In this document: positions 36,701 through 48,000 of the stretch, in pieces
Layout: each line of letters opens with the position of its first letter
Numbering within the stretch: position 1 is the stretch's first letter
Origin: Pinus tabuliformis
Lineage: Eukaryota > Streptophyta > Pinopsida > Pinales > Pinaceae
Length of the DNA stretch: 64,000 bases
NCBI GenBank assembly: GCA_031772625.1
Contig: CM062810.1
Span: 452,476,014 to 452,540,013, forward strand
Direction: 5' to 3'
Notes under the pieces: model-generated
What the model saw: the letters and a program-made list of their open reading frames with translations, nothing else
Database searches by the model: none
What the model was told of the DNA's origin: nothing
Translations under genes and position numbers: made by a program

Positions 36701-37781
36701 CTATTTTTGGCCTAGGTTTGTGTGCATAAGGTGTAGTTTTATCTTCTACCCTTAACCTACAAACAATCCCGAAGGAATCATAAGACCAGTGAAAGGTTAA
36801 TTTAAAATTCATATATTTCAAAAGAAGGTTTTCCTCATTCACTACTGCTATATTGTTACACATGAATTGTCCAATCTATGCTTTCAACTTAAATTGAGAC
36901 CTCTTGTTACCTGATACAAAATGAAACTCATCCATGTTCATCCTCTGTCTGATATATTCTAATGAAAAAATTATGATTGGCACAAACCTTGGCAGTCTGT
37001 ATGGAGGAGGCTCACATCCATATACTCTTATTTCTGTGTAATTTTGATATAAATACCAATCTCCACTTCTTGTCTACTCACTAAGGGGAAGGACTCTTTT
37101 TATTTCAAGTGAAATCTCGAGGATAGTATCAGTATTGAACAAGAACAAAGTCATATGTAGAAACTAATTTACATAATCACTGAAAGAAAATTCATTAGTG
37201 CTCTTCCTCACCAATGAATTCTAATGAAATACAGACTGAGGATTTCCCTATTCATCTAGCTTTTGTAATGGAAATTGTAGTATGTCTACTTGATAAAACA
37301 GGAACAAGTACACAAGAACTAATTTATATTTAAAGGTTCCTTCTATAGAAAACTTTAGAAACTAATCATGAATAGATCCTAACAAAATTTGACTGTAATT
37401 GAAGATAAGTGATGGTTTATCGCCTACTGAAAACACTAGTAAAAATCCAGGAATTACTTCATCGATCCACTCATCAGTTGGATAACCTTACATACATGAA
37501 GACATCAAGAAATAAACTATTTAGTCATCTTTGGAAACATTGACGAAGGGTATGGTGGATTTTCTCTTGGCAATCTGAATTTTAAGGTTAAAATATTTCA
37601 AACATTTTGGCTCTCTAAGGAAAAGTAAGTTTCTGATGTATTTCCATTAGAGAACCTATAAAAAAACAATGTAGAGGACCTGATGGTTTGATTTTAAGAA
37701 TTTGGCATATTGACTTAGGGGAAACTGTAAACAAGATACCATTATTTTGGGCAATGACGCTTCTCTGACTTTGGATATACC
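33787..37781 (-). repeat. 5' LTR of element D, truncated
   Basis: It matches the 3' LTR along its shared parts and keeps a ~1.2 kb segment (about 34150-35385) lost there. It is cut at 37781, where element F sequence starts, so its own first several hundred bases are missing. Confidence 0.78.
34618..37215 (-). pseudogene. LTR-borne ORF remains, 5' copy
   Basis: Reading the minus strand of this LTR gives a long, decayed protein-like series: WYLYQNYTEIRVYGCEPPPY, IIIFSLEYIRQRMNMDEFHF, GNKRSQFKLKA, YDSFGIVCRLRVEDKTTPYA, PRPKIEQYMNQEEWIHFT. A Glu/Lys/Gln-rich coiled-coil-like middle follows (ENESAIAQTIAQSKENIS), and KPTFQKYTNVDETYRKLIKF near the end. It is in the same sense as element D. I do not recognise the family. 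Being in the LTR it exists in two copies per element. Confidence 0.5.
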
Positions 37782-39840
37782 TGTGGAATTGAAAGTGCTT
37801 GAAAGAGGTGTATGCTTATGTATGTTTTTATATTGTTTATGTGCTTTGTGTTCTTTGATTCTACTAATATTTAAATACATGAAACAGTAAATAATGCAGC
37901 AAATAAGCACACACAAAAGACAATAATGTAGTATGGATTTCACCCTGATATCTTGGGCTACGTCTCCTTGAGCTCTATTCAACTTGTCTAGGCTCTTTGG
38001 GATTATGGTAATGCTTCTTTTACAAGTTTCACACTTAACTCCATAGGTTTACAACTGTACCTATGGGTTTAGAATACCATCCTATCATGTTGGTTGTCCA
38101 TACTCTGTAGATAGATCTAGGCTTCTCTGGACTAGATTCCTTCAATCAACACTCTGAGCTATCGTGAGCTCATGGCTTGCACCAACTCCCTCAAAATTCT
38201 TTTACTGTCTTTGGAACTCCTTATTTTGTCTTCAGCACACATAAAACACCAGCAACAACTTGATCATTTGATCTCTTTTCTATTCTAAACTTCATTACAG
38301 TTTCATGGCTTGTAGAAGTCTGTTGAGCCCTCTCGCTCTGCGGCTCTACCTCCAATCTTTGGTGGCTATTCCTTTGTCAATGCTCTAGCTCTACCTTCCA
38401 ACCTATGGTGGCTATGTTTATCTTATCGGAGCTTCTTTGAGCTTCCTCTGAGCATTACTATACCTCAGCCCTTGAGAATCCTCTTTCTCTATGCATTCTG
38501 TGTTTTTCTTAGCCTCTGTGCGAATCCTTGTCAATTTAGTTCTCTATGTATTTAACACACATCAGTTACGCCTCTTCAGGCATGGAAGACCGATCATTTT
38601 ACCAAAGAATTTGTTTTCCATTTGAAATGAACTGGTAGGCACAGACAACCCGGTCATTTGGCCTTCCTGTGTAGAAATCCTGAATATAGCCACATAACAC
38701 AATACACTGGCAAACCGACGAAAAGCGCATCATGGAGTGTTTTTCTGGATTTCAAATTATATTCAATTTGTGTTTATAATCATATCAGGTCTACACATAC
38801 TGTATTATCACAATCGCATTGCACAATGTTTAAAAATCCATACATGGAAATACAAAGAAATACATTTAAAAACAGATTAACTCAGATCTCAAACAACAAT
38901 AAACTCACCACTATAATTTCGTCGAGTCTGCGCATCACAATCACATTCACATAGGCCTCACTCCTTTGTATTGTGGCATCCCGATTCAACAATCATCGAC
39001 TGTCGATCAGTGCTATTGGCGCATCGCATATCGGTGCTACCGCATATCAATGAGTCAAATGGTCATGGGTCTTGGTCCTTCAACCTTCCCGATTAGTGAT
39101 CCTCGATTCAATCAAAACCATTGATCCGTTTTATTCATCCGATGGCTACGATGGAAGTTATCGTTGCAAGACTTTAAGCTATGTCTCCTAGTATTTCTCC
39201 CTTGGTTCGTTGCAATGCGATCTTGGCAGTTAATCTGGATCGTTGATCTTTATTTTAATCTGACGGTTCGCACTGAACCCAAAATAGAAAACAGTCAACT
39301 CAATCTCCATCGCTCATCCTACAATCTCCAATCCAACAATTGAGATCAATTTCGAACGGCCTGCTTGCGCAGATATCACCCACCTAAAAAAGTGATTTTG
39401 TCTCTACTTCTATGTGCTACATGTCGGCCAATGTATGGAATTGGGTTCAACCCTTCCAATACCATTTACCACCTGGAGCCTGCCAGAAATAACGTTTATC
39501 GCCTTCCTCCCAGAACTCAAAAGGTTTTAGCTCAATTTCTATAAACTCTTCAGATCTGCTTGGACACTACTACCCACATGCTATATCTGAATTTCAATGT
39601 GAAACACTTTTTATAAGTGTTTAGTGCTTAACAAAGGTTTTTTAGTGCATAACGTTAATACTAACCCTTAGGGCACAAATCTTCTATTTACAATAACTCC
39701 TTCGTTCGGAGTCCATTTTCGCCCGTTCAAATTGGGTTGGATTCAAAATGAAACTATTTTCAAAATCGTCCAATAACTTTCAATTTTCTGTGAGGAAGAT
39801 TTTTAGACTTAGAAGTCTATTCTAGTTCCATTTTGAATCA
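37782..39840 (-). repeat. 3' LTR of element F, end-truncated
   Basis: It aligns with 42510-43327 and then 52039-53342. It starts (minus) TGATTCAAAATGG. At the other end it stops at ...CAATTCCACA, where the partner continues ~103 bases to GATCA. It contains a near-repeat of CTCTACCTTCCAACC...GGTGGCTATG. Confidence 0.8.
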
Positions 39841-39853
39841 CGCCTTCCCACTA
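39841..39853 (-). other. Polypurine tract of element F
   Basis: On the minus strand AGTGGGAAGGCG directly precedes the 3' LTR start, fixing the element's orientation. Confidence 0.7.
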
Positions 39854-40761
39854 AAAATCTTTTGGACTCCAAAAGACTGATATACTGAACTAAACAGTAA
39901 ATGAGAGTACATCACCCTCTTCTTCTACACCCCATACACTTGCCTTGCATAGTGCCTCTAAACCAAATCCATTGAACACTTTCCTTCCTGGATGTGCTTG
40001 TCCTCCTTGGAAGAACTGTCTTCCTCCATGACTTCCTACAGAACTCCTACTGACAAGGTTACAAAAGGTAGTTTGAACTTCTCTACCTTTATCATTGATT
40101 GAAGGTGGCTCAAACTAATGTGAAGTTACATTTGCTTCACAAAATTTTCATTTGTACCTATTTGACATGCTGTCAACAACAACTGTTAGCAACAACATGA
40201 TTACAGACAACAACTGGATGGCCTAAACTCCTACTTCAATAAAAGAAATGGATTTTCACATCTTGTGAATTATCTCCATGTATTACATCTGCATACAAAT
40301 GATTGACTAGATAAGAATCCAACAAAAGATGCCCTTAAGACAATTGACCATTCAATTCAAGCATGTACAAAAAGAATTCTACAGTTCTTTTTCAAAGATG
40401 AAACAATTCATCATCATCTCCATCTTGGAGACCAAATCAACTTTTCTCAAGTCAATATTGCATTACATGCATGTTTACAACAAAGTAATCAAACCTTCAA
40501 GTTAATCACACATACATGTTTAAATACAAAAAATCATCAACATCCCCGTGTTCATGGATATCATTCTTATGCATGCATTTCATCCTTCAACTTTCACATA
40601 AGCAAAATGTACTTTCAAAGTTGAAATGAAAATAATGTTGCAACAACAAAGTGAGTCTCCTACTCAACTTTTTCCATTCACCTTCTTGGTAGAATCCTGC
40701 AAATTTCATCTCATTAACAAAGAAATGCAAATAGATGCATTATATCAATAAACATGCAATC
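39854..40761. other. 3' untranslated interior of element F
   Basis: Non-coding on both strands, with no pol similarity seen. Confidence 0.5.
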
Positions 40762-41937
40762 TTAATTAGAGAAGAATTCTAACCATTTCTTACCATTCCA
40801 TTTCAAATGTCCTTCCTTTGTCTGCACATAAACAGAAATATGTATATCATCATGAAACACATCAATCATGGGATCTTTCTTCCCATTCTTGCCATTTTCT
40901 CTTTCCACCTTCTTCGATTTTCGTAGAAGAATTGTTAGATTCAAAGTCCAACACTTTTCAGCAATGTGTCCTTGCTTATGGTAGTGAGTGCAACACATGT
41001 GCATCCCCTTGACAGCATGCTTTGCCTTGTCCAATGGACCTTTGGCTTCTTGCTTTCCTTCCTTCAGAAGTTTCCTATATGTGGCCATTCTCTTCCAAAA
41101 TCTAGAAACATTATGGCTACCCAAACCACAAAATGAACATGCAATTCTTTTCCCATGCTTATATGGAAACTTATCATGCTTTACATAATCAAAACGAATA
41201 TGATTAGAACCAGCTTTATACCTTTCTCTTTCACCTTTATCACCATCATGAGGAGGTGAATCAAATGAAGAAGTGGCTCCCTTTGGAACACCATTAACCT
41301 CTTCAATGGTTTCATAGTTTCCACAACTCTCTGGTTCAAGTGTATGCTGATATATACCTTCTTTCTGCAAAGTATGCTTCACGCTATTTCATTCCCCAAG
41401 AATATAATCTTCAAACTCTTGAGGTAGAAGACCTGAAATGAAACTCCTTATTGGAATAGTTTCAATCGTCTTCATGGCAGATTTGGAACTGTCTCCATAA
41501 ACTTGTCCATAGCCAAGACCCAAATACTTAGGCCTTTCACCAACTATTATTGGTTCAACAATACCCTGTGAATATTTTCCCAATCTTTTTCCTTCATAGC
41601 CCATTTTGGACATTAACTTGGACCATATGCCTCTAGTATGTTTTTTGAAAGAACCAACATAAATATTCTTAAAGGATTTTGAAGACAAAATAGAATTGTT
41701 TACCTCTTATTCAAACTGATACTTGAATAAGGCTTCGTTGGTAAGAAGGAGTAGTGTCTCTAATTCATGCATCCTTTTCAAGTTCATACTTGCAATATGA
41801 AGTTGCCTCTCTATTTCCTCCAATTTGTCAGAAAGCAACTGCTTCTCTTCCTTCATGGAATTCAACTGCGCTTGTAGTATGATTCTCTTCCTCCCATCCT
41901 CATACATTTCTCTCACCATATCCATCATGGTGAACAA
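40762..41937 (-). pseudogene. Coiled-coil / G-patch / zinc-knuckle Gag-like ORF
   Basis: One minus frame of 392 codons is open apart from two stops (TAA at 41707-41709, TGA at 41389-41391). Residues ~10-70 form an acidic/basic coiled coil (RIILQAQLNSMKEEKQLLSD). Next is a G-patch: WSKLMSKMGYEGKRLGKYSQ, then GIVEPI, then KYLGLGYGQ with the conserved glycines in place. The C-terminal third has two CCHC-type knuckles: CSFCGLGSHNVSRFW, where the last Cys reads Phe, and CTHYHKQGHIAEKC, where the second Cys reads Tyr. A G-patch is known in the protease-nucleocapsid region of some retroviruses and in host RNA-binding proteins; here it presumably serves RNA binding in a Gag-like protein (inference). 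Confidence 0.75.
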
Positions 41938-42299
41938 GTATTGCTTCTTGTCTTCATCAAAGACTCTTGTGAAGAAAGAAGAGTTTCAGGACTCGCTTGT
42001 ATAAGTTGTCAATATCAGAATGAACAAAAGAACTTCAAACAAGATTAACAAAGAACTTATTCAAGCAACCTTTTGCAACAAACATCTTGTGCTTCAAGGA
42101 TTTCTTTGAGGTCCTTTGAGATAAGAAGAATGCCTTCAACCCTGCTTCCTTCTTGTCCTCTCCTGGACTTAGCTTTCAATAGCTTTCCCTGAACCTTTGC
42201 AAACTCAAACAACAGATAGTTTACAAACAATCAAACAACTTTCAAGTTAAGAAAGAAAATAGATTGCTTTGTCAATCAAGCATCATGCTTTTATCAATC

Positions 42300-42375
42300 A
42301 AGCATCATGATACCACCTGCTCTGGTATAACTTGCTTTGATATAACCACCTCTGATATCACCTTCTTTGAAGGTG
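42300..42375 (-). repeat. Array of primer-site-like motifs
   Basis: Downstream of the true primer site (minus strand) come four more related motifs in a row at ~15-17-base spacing: GGTGATATCAGAGG, GGTTATATCAAAGC, AGTTATACCAGAGC and AGGTGGTATCATG. They look like diverged copies of TGGTATCAGAGC. Two copies of a 16-base TCAATCAAGCATCATG (42272, 42294) adjoin the array. Confidence 0.5.
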
Positions 42376-42392
42376 GGGTTAATCAACCTGAA

Positions 42393-42404
42393 GCTCTGAT
42401 ACCA
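42393..42404 (-). other. Primer-binding site of element F
   Basis: TGGTATCAGAGC on the minus strand, a perfect initiator-Met tRNA primer site two bases after the 5' LTR end (...CAGATCA). Confidence 0.88.
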
Positions 42405-42406
42405 CT

Positions 42407-43327
42407 TGATCTGAAATGGGGCACTAAAGGCTTCTTGTATTGCTTACAAGAACCTCTCCCACTCCAAAGCATATTTATATTCCCTAGACATATGCTTATG
42501 ATTAATAATTGCAGAATTAAAAGTGCTTTAAAGAGGTGTATGCTTATGTTTGTTTTTAGATTGTTTATGTGCTTTGTGTTCTTTTCTTATGTTGATATTT
42601 AAATATATTCAATAGTAAATAATGCAACAGATAAGCACACACAAAAGACAACAATGCAATATGGAGTTCACCTTGATATCTTGGGCTACGTCTCCTTGAC
42701 CTCTAATCAACTCGACTAGGCTCTTTGGGATTATGGTAATTCTTATTTTACAAGTTCCACACTTAAATCCATAGGTTTACAATTGTACCTATGGGTTTAG
42801 AATACCATCCTATCCCGCTGGTTGTCCATACTCTGTGGATAGATCTAGGCTTCTTTGGACTAGATTCCTTCAATCAGCACTCCGAGTTATCCTGAGCTCC
42901 TAGCTTGCACCAACTCCCTCAAAATTCTTTTACTGTCTCTGGAATTCCTTTTTCTATCTTTATCACACATCAGACACTAGCAATAAGTTGATCATTTTAT
43001 CTCTTTGTTGTTTTGAACTTCATTACCACATCATGGCTTGTAGAAGTCCATTGATCCCTCTAGCTCTGCAGCTCTACCTCCAACCTTTGGTGGGTATGCC
43101 TCTGTTAACACTCTAGCTCTACCTTCCAACCTCTGGTGGCTATGTCATTCTTCTCTGAGCTTCTCCAAGCTTCCTTTGAGCATTACTCTGCTTGAGCCTC
43201 CAAGAATCCTCTTTCTCTGTGCTTTTTATGTTTTTCTCAGCCTCTGCACGAATCCCTGTCAATTTTGTTCTCTGTGTATTCAACACACATCACTTACACC
43301 TCTTCGAGCATGGAAGACCAATCATTT
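42407..43327 (-). repeat. 5' LTR of element F, part next to interior
   Basis: It matches 37782 onward from 42510. Bases 42407-42509 are present only in this copy. It ends at the insertion point of element G. Confidence 0.82.
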
Positions 43328-44875
43328 TGTTGGCATTATGACACAGGTTTGGCACTATGACACAGGTATTGTCATTGATGGCAACTCACTCAGATGTCAG
43401 ATCATAGATTCGGGCTCTCAGAATGAAGGAAAAAGAGGTATACCTAGGTTTCCCTTGACCAAGCCGCATCTACACACAGGTTTTCATACCAGAAGGCGCA
43501 TATGCATATACACGCACTTTCAAAAAGGGAAAAGTACGTACATGGTGGAAAACTTTGTTTTGGTCTGTAGTATTTGGTCCCTAGTATTTTGACCCATGGT
43601 ATTGATCCGAGGTATCGACCCTAGGTATTTGATCCAAGGTATTGCTTCTAAGTGGTTTTGGACCATCGTATTGAGTAAGGAATAAGACTATAAAAGGAGG
43701 AGGAGATCATTAGGAAAATGAACTCAAGCATTGAATATCTAATGAAGAGCAAGATCTAAAATACTAGTAATTGGGTTATAGTGCATAGTTGGATCTGAAT
43801 CAAGGAGGAACCTAAGCGCTTGAAGAAGGATAACTTCTATTTATGGGTCGAGATCTTAAGGCGTGGAGAGAAGTACCTTTATGTGGTTTTTGATCTTTTA
43901 TATTTGGCGCATGTATTGATCTATAAGTCTAATGATCTGGTTATAACTGATGTCTAAATAGCTGAAAAGGGTAAATCATCTTTTACATATCTGTACGCAG
44001 GTTCAATATAGAAAAGGCATGCACACTTGCTCGTTCAACAATTCAAAACATCGTATACGTAGGTTTGCCTTCATATAACAATGTATGCAAGCAGGTTTGA
44101 CATATTGAAGTATCGTACGTCTCATAAAATATGTTTTAACTACTTCTACTTACTGTTGTAGTGTTCCGGGTTCTCGATTGGGTTCTAGTTACTATTACTG
44201 TGTTCTAGTTACAACATTCAAAAAAGTGATTGTTTGATTTAGTTTTGGTTGGTGCAAAGGAGATTGGTTGATGTAGATATATTTGATGTTTGATTGATGT
44301 TATTTATGGATCCATTCTGAAAATTCATGAAACGTGGTCCCTAGAAGGAAAAAGAAGGTTGTAGCCTTTTGTAGGTCGGCACCTACATACTAGTAGATTA
44401 GCTAGTACAAGAGCTAAGGGGGTTGTAGCTCCCTTCCAGGAGAATCTAGAGAACAAGAGAAGGTTGTAGCCTTCTATAGGAAGAAGCCTGCGTACTGGTA
44501 TAAGACTGCAGTAATACAAAAATATTGTAAAAAGAAGTTTCTTATCAAAAGAAGATAGAAACGAATTGTAGTAGGTGGTTTTCACGCACATTGGCTTTCC
44601 ACCTTATATCTTGTGTTCTTGTGTATGATTGTCTGCTCTATTTTTTTTGTGTATGATTATTTGCTTATACAGTTCTGATACACATATTAAAGATCAACTA
44701 ACTAAATTATAAGTTTACAAGGTATACACTGGTTTCTATAAACATAGTTTTGTATATACGCAAGTTGCATTAATAGAAGTAGCGTATATAAATATGTTCA
44801 TGGAAATGAAATATTATTAAATTTATAATGCTGATTCACCCCCCCCCCCCCCCTCTCTTAATATTATTTCCAACA
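43328..44875 (+). repeat. 5' LTR of element G
   Basis: It starts TGTTGGCATTATGACAC, ends ATTATTTCCAACA, and holds a C run (about 44838-44853). It is collinear with 50494-52038. It contains the repeated phrase 'ggtattgatccgaggtatcgaccc' in several variants (43595-43660). Confidence 0.92.
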
Positions 44876-44877
44876 AT

Positions 44878-44889
44878 TGGTATCAGAGC
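44878..44889 (+). other. Primer-binding site of element G
   Basis: TGGTATCAGAGC, two bases after the LTR, is a perfect initiator-Met tRNA complement. Confidence 0.92.
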
Positions 44890-44935
44890 AGGTCCCTCAG
44901 AAGAAGCTTTATCACTTGAAGGAATATCTATCATC

Positions 44936-46690
44936 ATGAGCAACTACGAAAGAGAGGCATCCATTAGGCCACCAATGTTTGATGGGAGCAACTTCGTCTA
45001 TTGGAAGGTAAGAACCAAAACCTATCTTCAATCTCTTGGAAGAGATGTTTGGGAAATCGTGAGAGGAGGATACATATTTCCATCAGCAATTCCTATAGAT
45101 ACGACAGGTAGAAAGTAGTATGAAACAAATGCAAAGGCTGACAATACTCTATTCGGGAGTTTGTCATAATCAGAATTTCTCAAGGTTATGCAGCTCGAAA
45201 CCACCAAAGAAATATGGGACAAGATAATTCTAAGCTATGAAGGAGACGATTAGGTAAAATGTGCAAACCTACAATCTCTCAGAATTCAATATGCACAATG
45301 ATGAAAGTATAGCTGATCATTTCTTATGTATAGATGAGGTTGTTAATCGCATGAAAAACTCGGGTGAAGAGATAAAATAAGTTACCTTAGTTGAAAAGGT
45401 TCTAAGATCCTTGTCTTCAAAGTTTGAATCAAAAGTTTTTTCCATAGAAGAAAAGTAGGATCTTCAGAGTATTACTATTTCACAACTACACGGAATCCTA
45501 ATTGCTTCCGAAATGAGAAAATGGGGACAATCAGATATGAGAGAAGCCATATTCAAAGCTACAAGAAAAGGAGAACCCATTGAGTCAGGACATACGTCAG
45601 AAGGAGAGAAAGAATTAGACTTTGTCAAGAACCTTCAACAGCGTTCTGGAAGATTCAGAGGTAAACTACCTTTCAAATGTTTTGTTTGTGGAAGAGTAGT
45701 TCATTATGCTGCCAAATGTCCTCACGAAGATAAATTTGATAAAGGTAAGGAAAGAGAAAAATGGAATAGAAAGAAAAGTGTAAATAAGAAGAGCTACTAT
45801 ATGCATGAAGATAGTGATGGTTTATCAAATATTGATGAAGATGAAAATAGTAATGATTATAGAGTTCTGATGGCGTTTGAAGATGATGATTTCTTGGATT
45901 CTTTAGATGAAGATGGTCTCTATGAAGAAATTTCTAAACTTCAAATCTATTTATAGGAAAAGAGTATGATTATAAATACTCTGACATTCCAACGTGCTGA
46001 AAGGGAAAAACACAATGAAAAGTTAGAATGTGAAATTGTGGGTATAAGCAAAGAAATTGAGAAAATAAAAGCTCTCAATATTGGGTTTTCTAAACGATCA
46101 GAAACTTTATGTGAAATTATCAAAGTGTAGTGTTCTCCTCTGATAAAGACAGGTCTTGGATATACTGAAGAACCATCACAGGCATAGAAGCCATCAACCT
46201 CCAAAAGCTATCTAGATGCAGCAAGGAGAAGTGAACAGGTTGATAGTCGTCAGCAAAGGCTTAAAGTTGATCACCAAGTAAATCGAGTTCAATCTACTTC
46301 AAGGATGAACATAAGCTATAATCAACCACAGGTAAATCATTCTCAAGTTGCTTCAAGAACGAATGTCAATGGAAACTACAATCATCTGGTCAGTAGATTC
46401 GATAATTGCAGGAATTTCTTTAATGGCCAGTATCTTTCACGTCATAACTTTGGAAACAAAGCTGCTCAATGTGTTTCTTACAAGACCATCATGACTAGAG
46501 AAGCACAAAATCAAAGGAATGTGACTGGGATCATGTAAAGGACCTACAATAACTTTTCTACTATTGAAAACGAAATAGAATGCTCTATCTATCACAACTT
46601 CGCTCACCAAAACTTTGAATGCAGGAGTAAATTTCAACAAACATCTCAGAAGGAGCAAGCTTCATCGAGTCCTAGAAGATGAAAAAGGGA
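44936..46690 (+). pseudogene. Gag of element G
   Basis: It starts MSNYEREASIRPPMFDGSNF with YWKVRTKTYLQSL (UBN2-type N-terminus). Stops and a frameshift follow between 45118 and 45510. Then come HTSEGEKELDFVKNLQQRS, the zinc knuckle CFVCGRVVHYAAKC (Gly replaced by Val), a long acidic stretch, a polar Asn/Gln-rich stretch, and a second, damaged knuckle (CSIYHNFAHQNFEC). Two knuckles and about 580 residues fit the enlarged Sirevirus Gag. Confidence 0.8.
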
Positions 46691-47095
46691 ATAACTACAA
46701 ACTGAAAGATGTGGTATAGACTTATATGCAAAAGGACAAGAAAATCAATGGTACATTGACAGTGGATGCTTGAAACACATGACAGGTGATAAAGAAAAAC
46801 TTTGGTCATATAGTTCTTTAGAAAAGGAAAGGAAGGTCTCATTTGGAAATGACACCCCCGCAGTCATAAAAGGGAAAGGCTCTGCTCTCTTAAAAGAAAA
46901 GGACAAAGCTGTGAATTTTATGTATTTTGATGGTCTAGAGTATAATCTATTGAGTGTTAGTCAAATGTGTGATCAAGGAAATGAAGTATTATTTCAATCA
47001 AATGGATGAGTTGTTCATGAGTTTGATACAGGAGAAATAGTGATCAAAGGCATAAGAACTCCAAATAATTTATACATACTAAAGGGAGGATGAAG
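46691..47095 (+). pseudogene. Protease of element G
   Basis: QWYIDSGCLKHMTGDKEKLW has the DSG triad intact (around 46750). FGNDTPAVIKGKGSALL and GLEYNLLSVSQMCDQGNEVL follow, the usual Copia protease landmarks. A TGA at 47007 and a frameshift near 47090 interrupt it. Confidence 0.85.
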
Positions 47096-48000
47096 ACTGG
47101 CTATGGCATAGAAGATTGGGGCATCTAAACTTCCCTCAGATAAGGAAAGCATGCAAATTCTAGGCTTTTCGCGATCTTCCTGACATCAAAATTCCATAAA
47201 ATACAATATGCAAATCATGTCAATTTGGTAAGAAAACTAGAACACATTTCCCTAAGAAAGAAGGATCAGCTAGTAAGCCGCTTGAACTTGTCCATACTAA
47301 TTTATGTGGTCCATCAAGGAAAAGGTCACCTCGTGGAGAAGAATACTTTATATTGTTCTTGACAACTTTTCCAGAATGTGTTGGATAGGAATTCTAGAGC
47401 ATAAGTACAAACCATTTGAAAAATTCAAAGCCTTCAAAGCTTTGGTTGAAAATGATTCAGATTGCAAAATCAAATGCCTCATATCTGATCGATGAGGGGA
47501 ATTTACCTCGAATGAATTCTTTGACTTCTGTGAAGAATATGGAATAAGAAGGGACTTCTCTACTGCAAGGATTCCTCAGCAAAATGGAGTGGTAGAAAGG
47601 ATGAACATAACTGTTCAACAAATGGCTCGTGCTATGCTGGATGACTCTGGAACTCCTGCAACCTTCTGGGGTGAAGCTGCACTTGTTGTTTTCACTATTC
47701 TCAACAAAACAAATGTTCAGTTAAACAACACTCAAACTCCTCACGAACTTTGGTATGGTAAGACTCCTACTCTGAAATACTTCAAAGCTTTTGAAATCAA
47801 ATGTTACATCAAAAGGACTGATGAAAAACTTGGCAAGTTTGAACCTAGAGCAGATGAAGGGATTCTCCTTGGTTACTCTTCCCAGAGTAAAGGATACAAG
47901 TGTTATAATAAAACACTAAGAAAAATTGTTGAAAGTATTGATGTCGTGGTTGATGAAGTAGGCGAAAATCCAAAACAAGTAAAAAACAAAGACTAGGAAG
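47096..48000 (+). pseudogene. Integrase of element G
   Basis: WHRRLGHLNFPQIRKACK and CKSCQFGKKTRTHFPKKE give the HHCC zinc domain. The first catalytic Asp is lost (HTNLCGP for HTDLCGP, codon AAT at 47299-47301). The second lies in SDR*GEF with a stop. The third, Glu in NGVVERMNITVQQMARAML, is kept. The C-terminal part (TPHELWYGKTPTLKYFKAFE, DEGILLGYSSQSKGYKCYNK) is open. It cannot catalyse integration as it stands. Confidence 0.87.

Larger units (their letters stand above)
17776..37781 (-). mobile_element. Element D: Tat-like Ty3/gypsy element with long LTRs
   Basis: Two same-orientation copies of a ~4 kb sequence (17776 to at least 26372, and 33787-37781) flank a minus-strand gypsy coding region in the order gag, protease, archaeal-type RNase H, RT, RNase H, integrase. 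A primer site of Asp-tRNA type abuts the upstream copy. This identifies the copies as LTRs. The 3' LTR is split by element E and lacks ~1.2 kb present in the 5' copy; the 5' LTR is cut off at 37781 by element F. All coding parts are decayed. Confidence 0.8.

Noticed and set aside
42264..42602. 112-codon plus ORF
   Set aside because: Spans the primer site and LTR end of element F; not a gene.
43176..43592. 138-codon plus ORF
   Set aside because: Crosses the insertion junction between the F LTR and the G LTR, so it is accidental.
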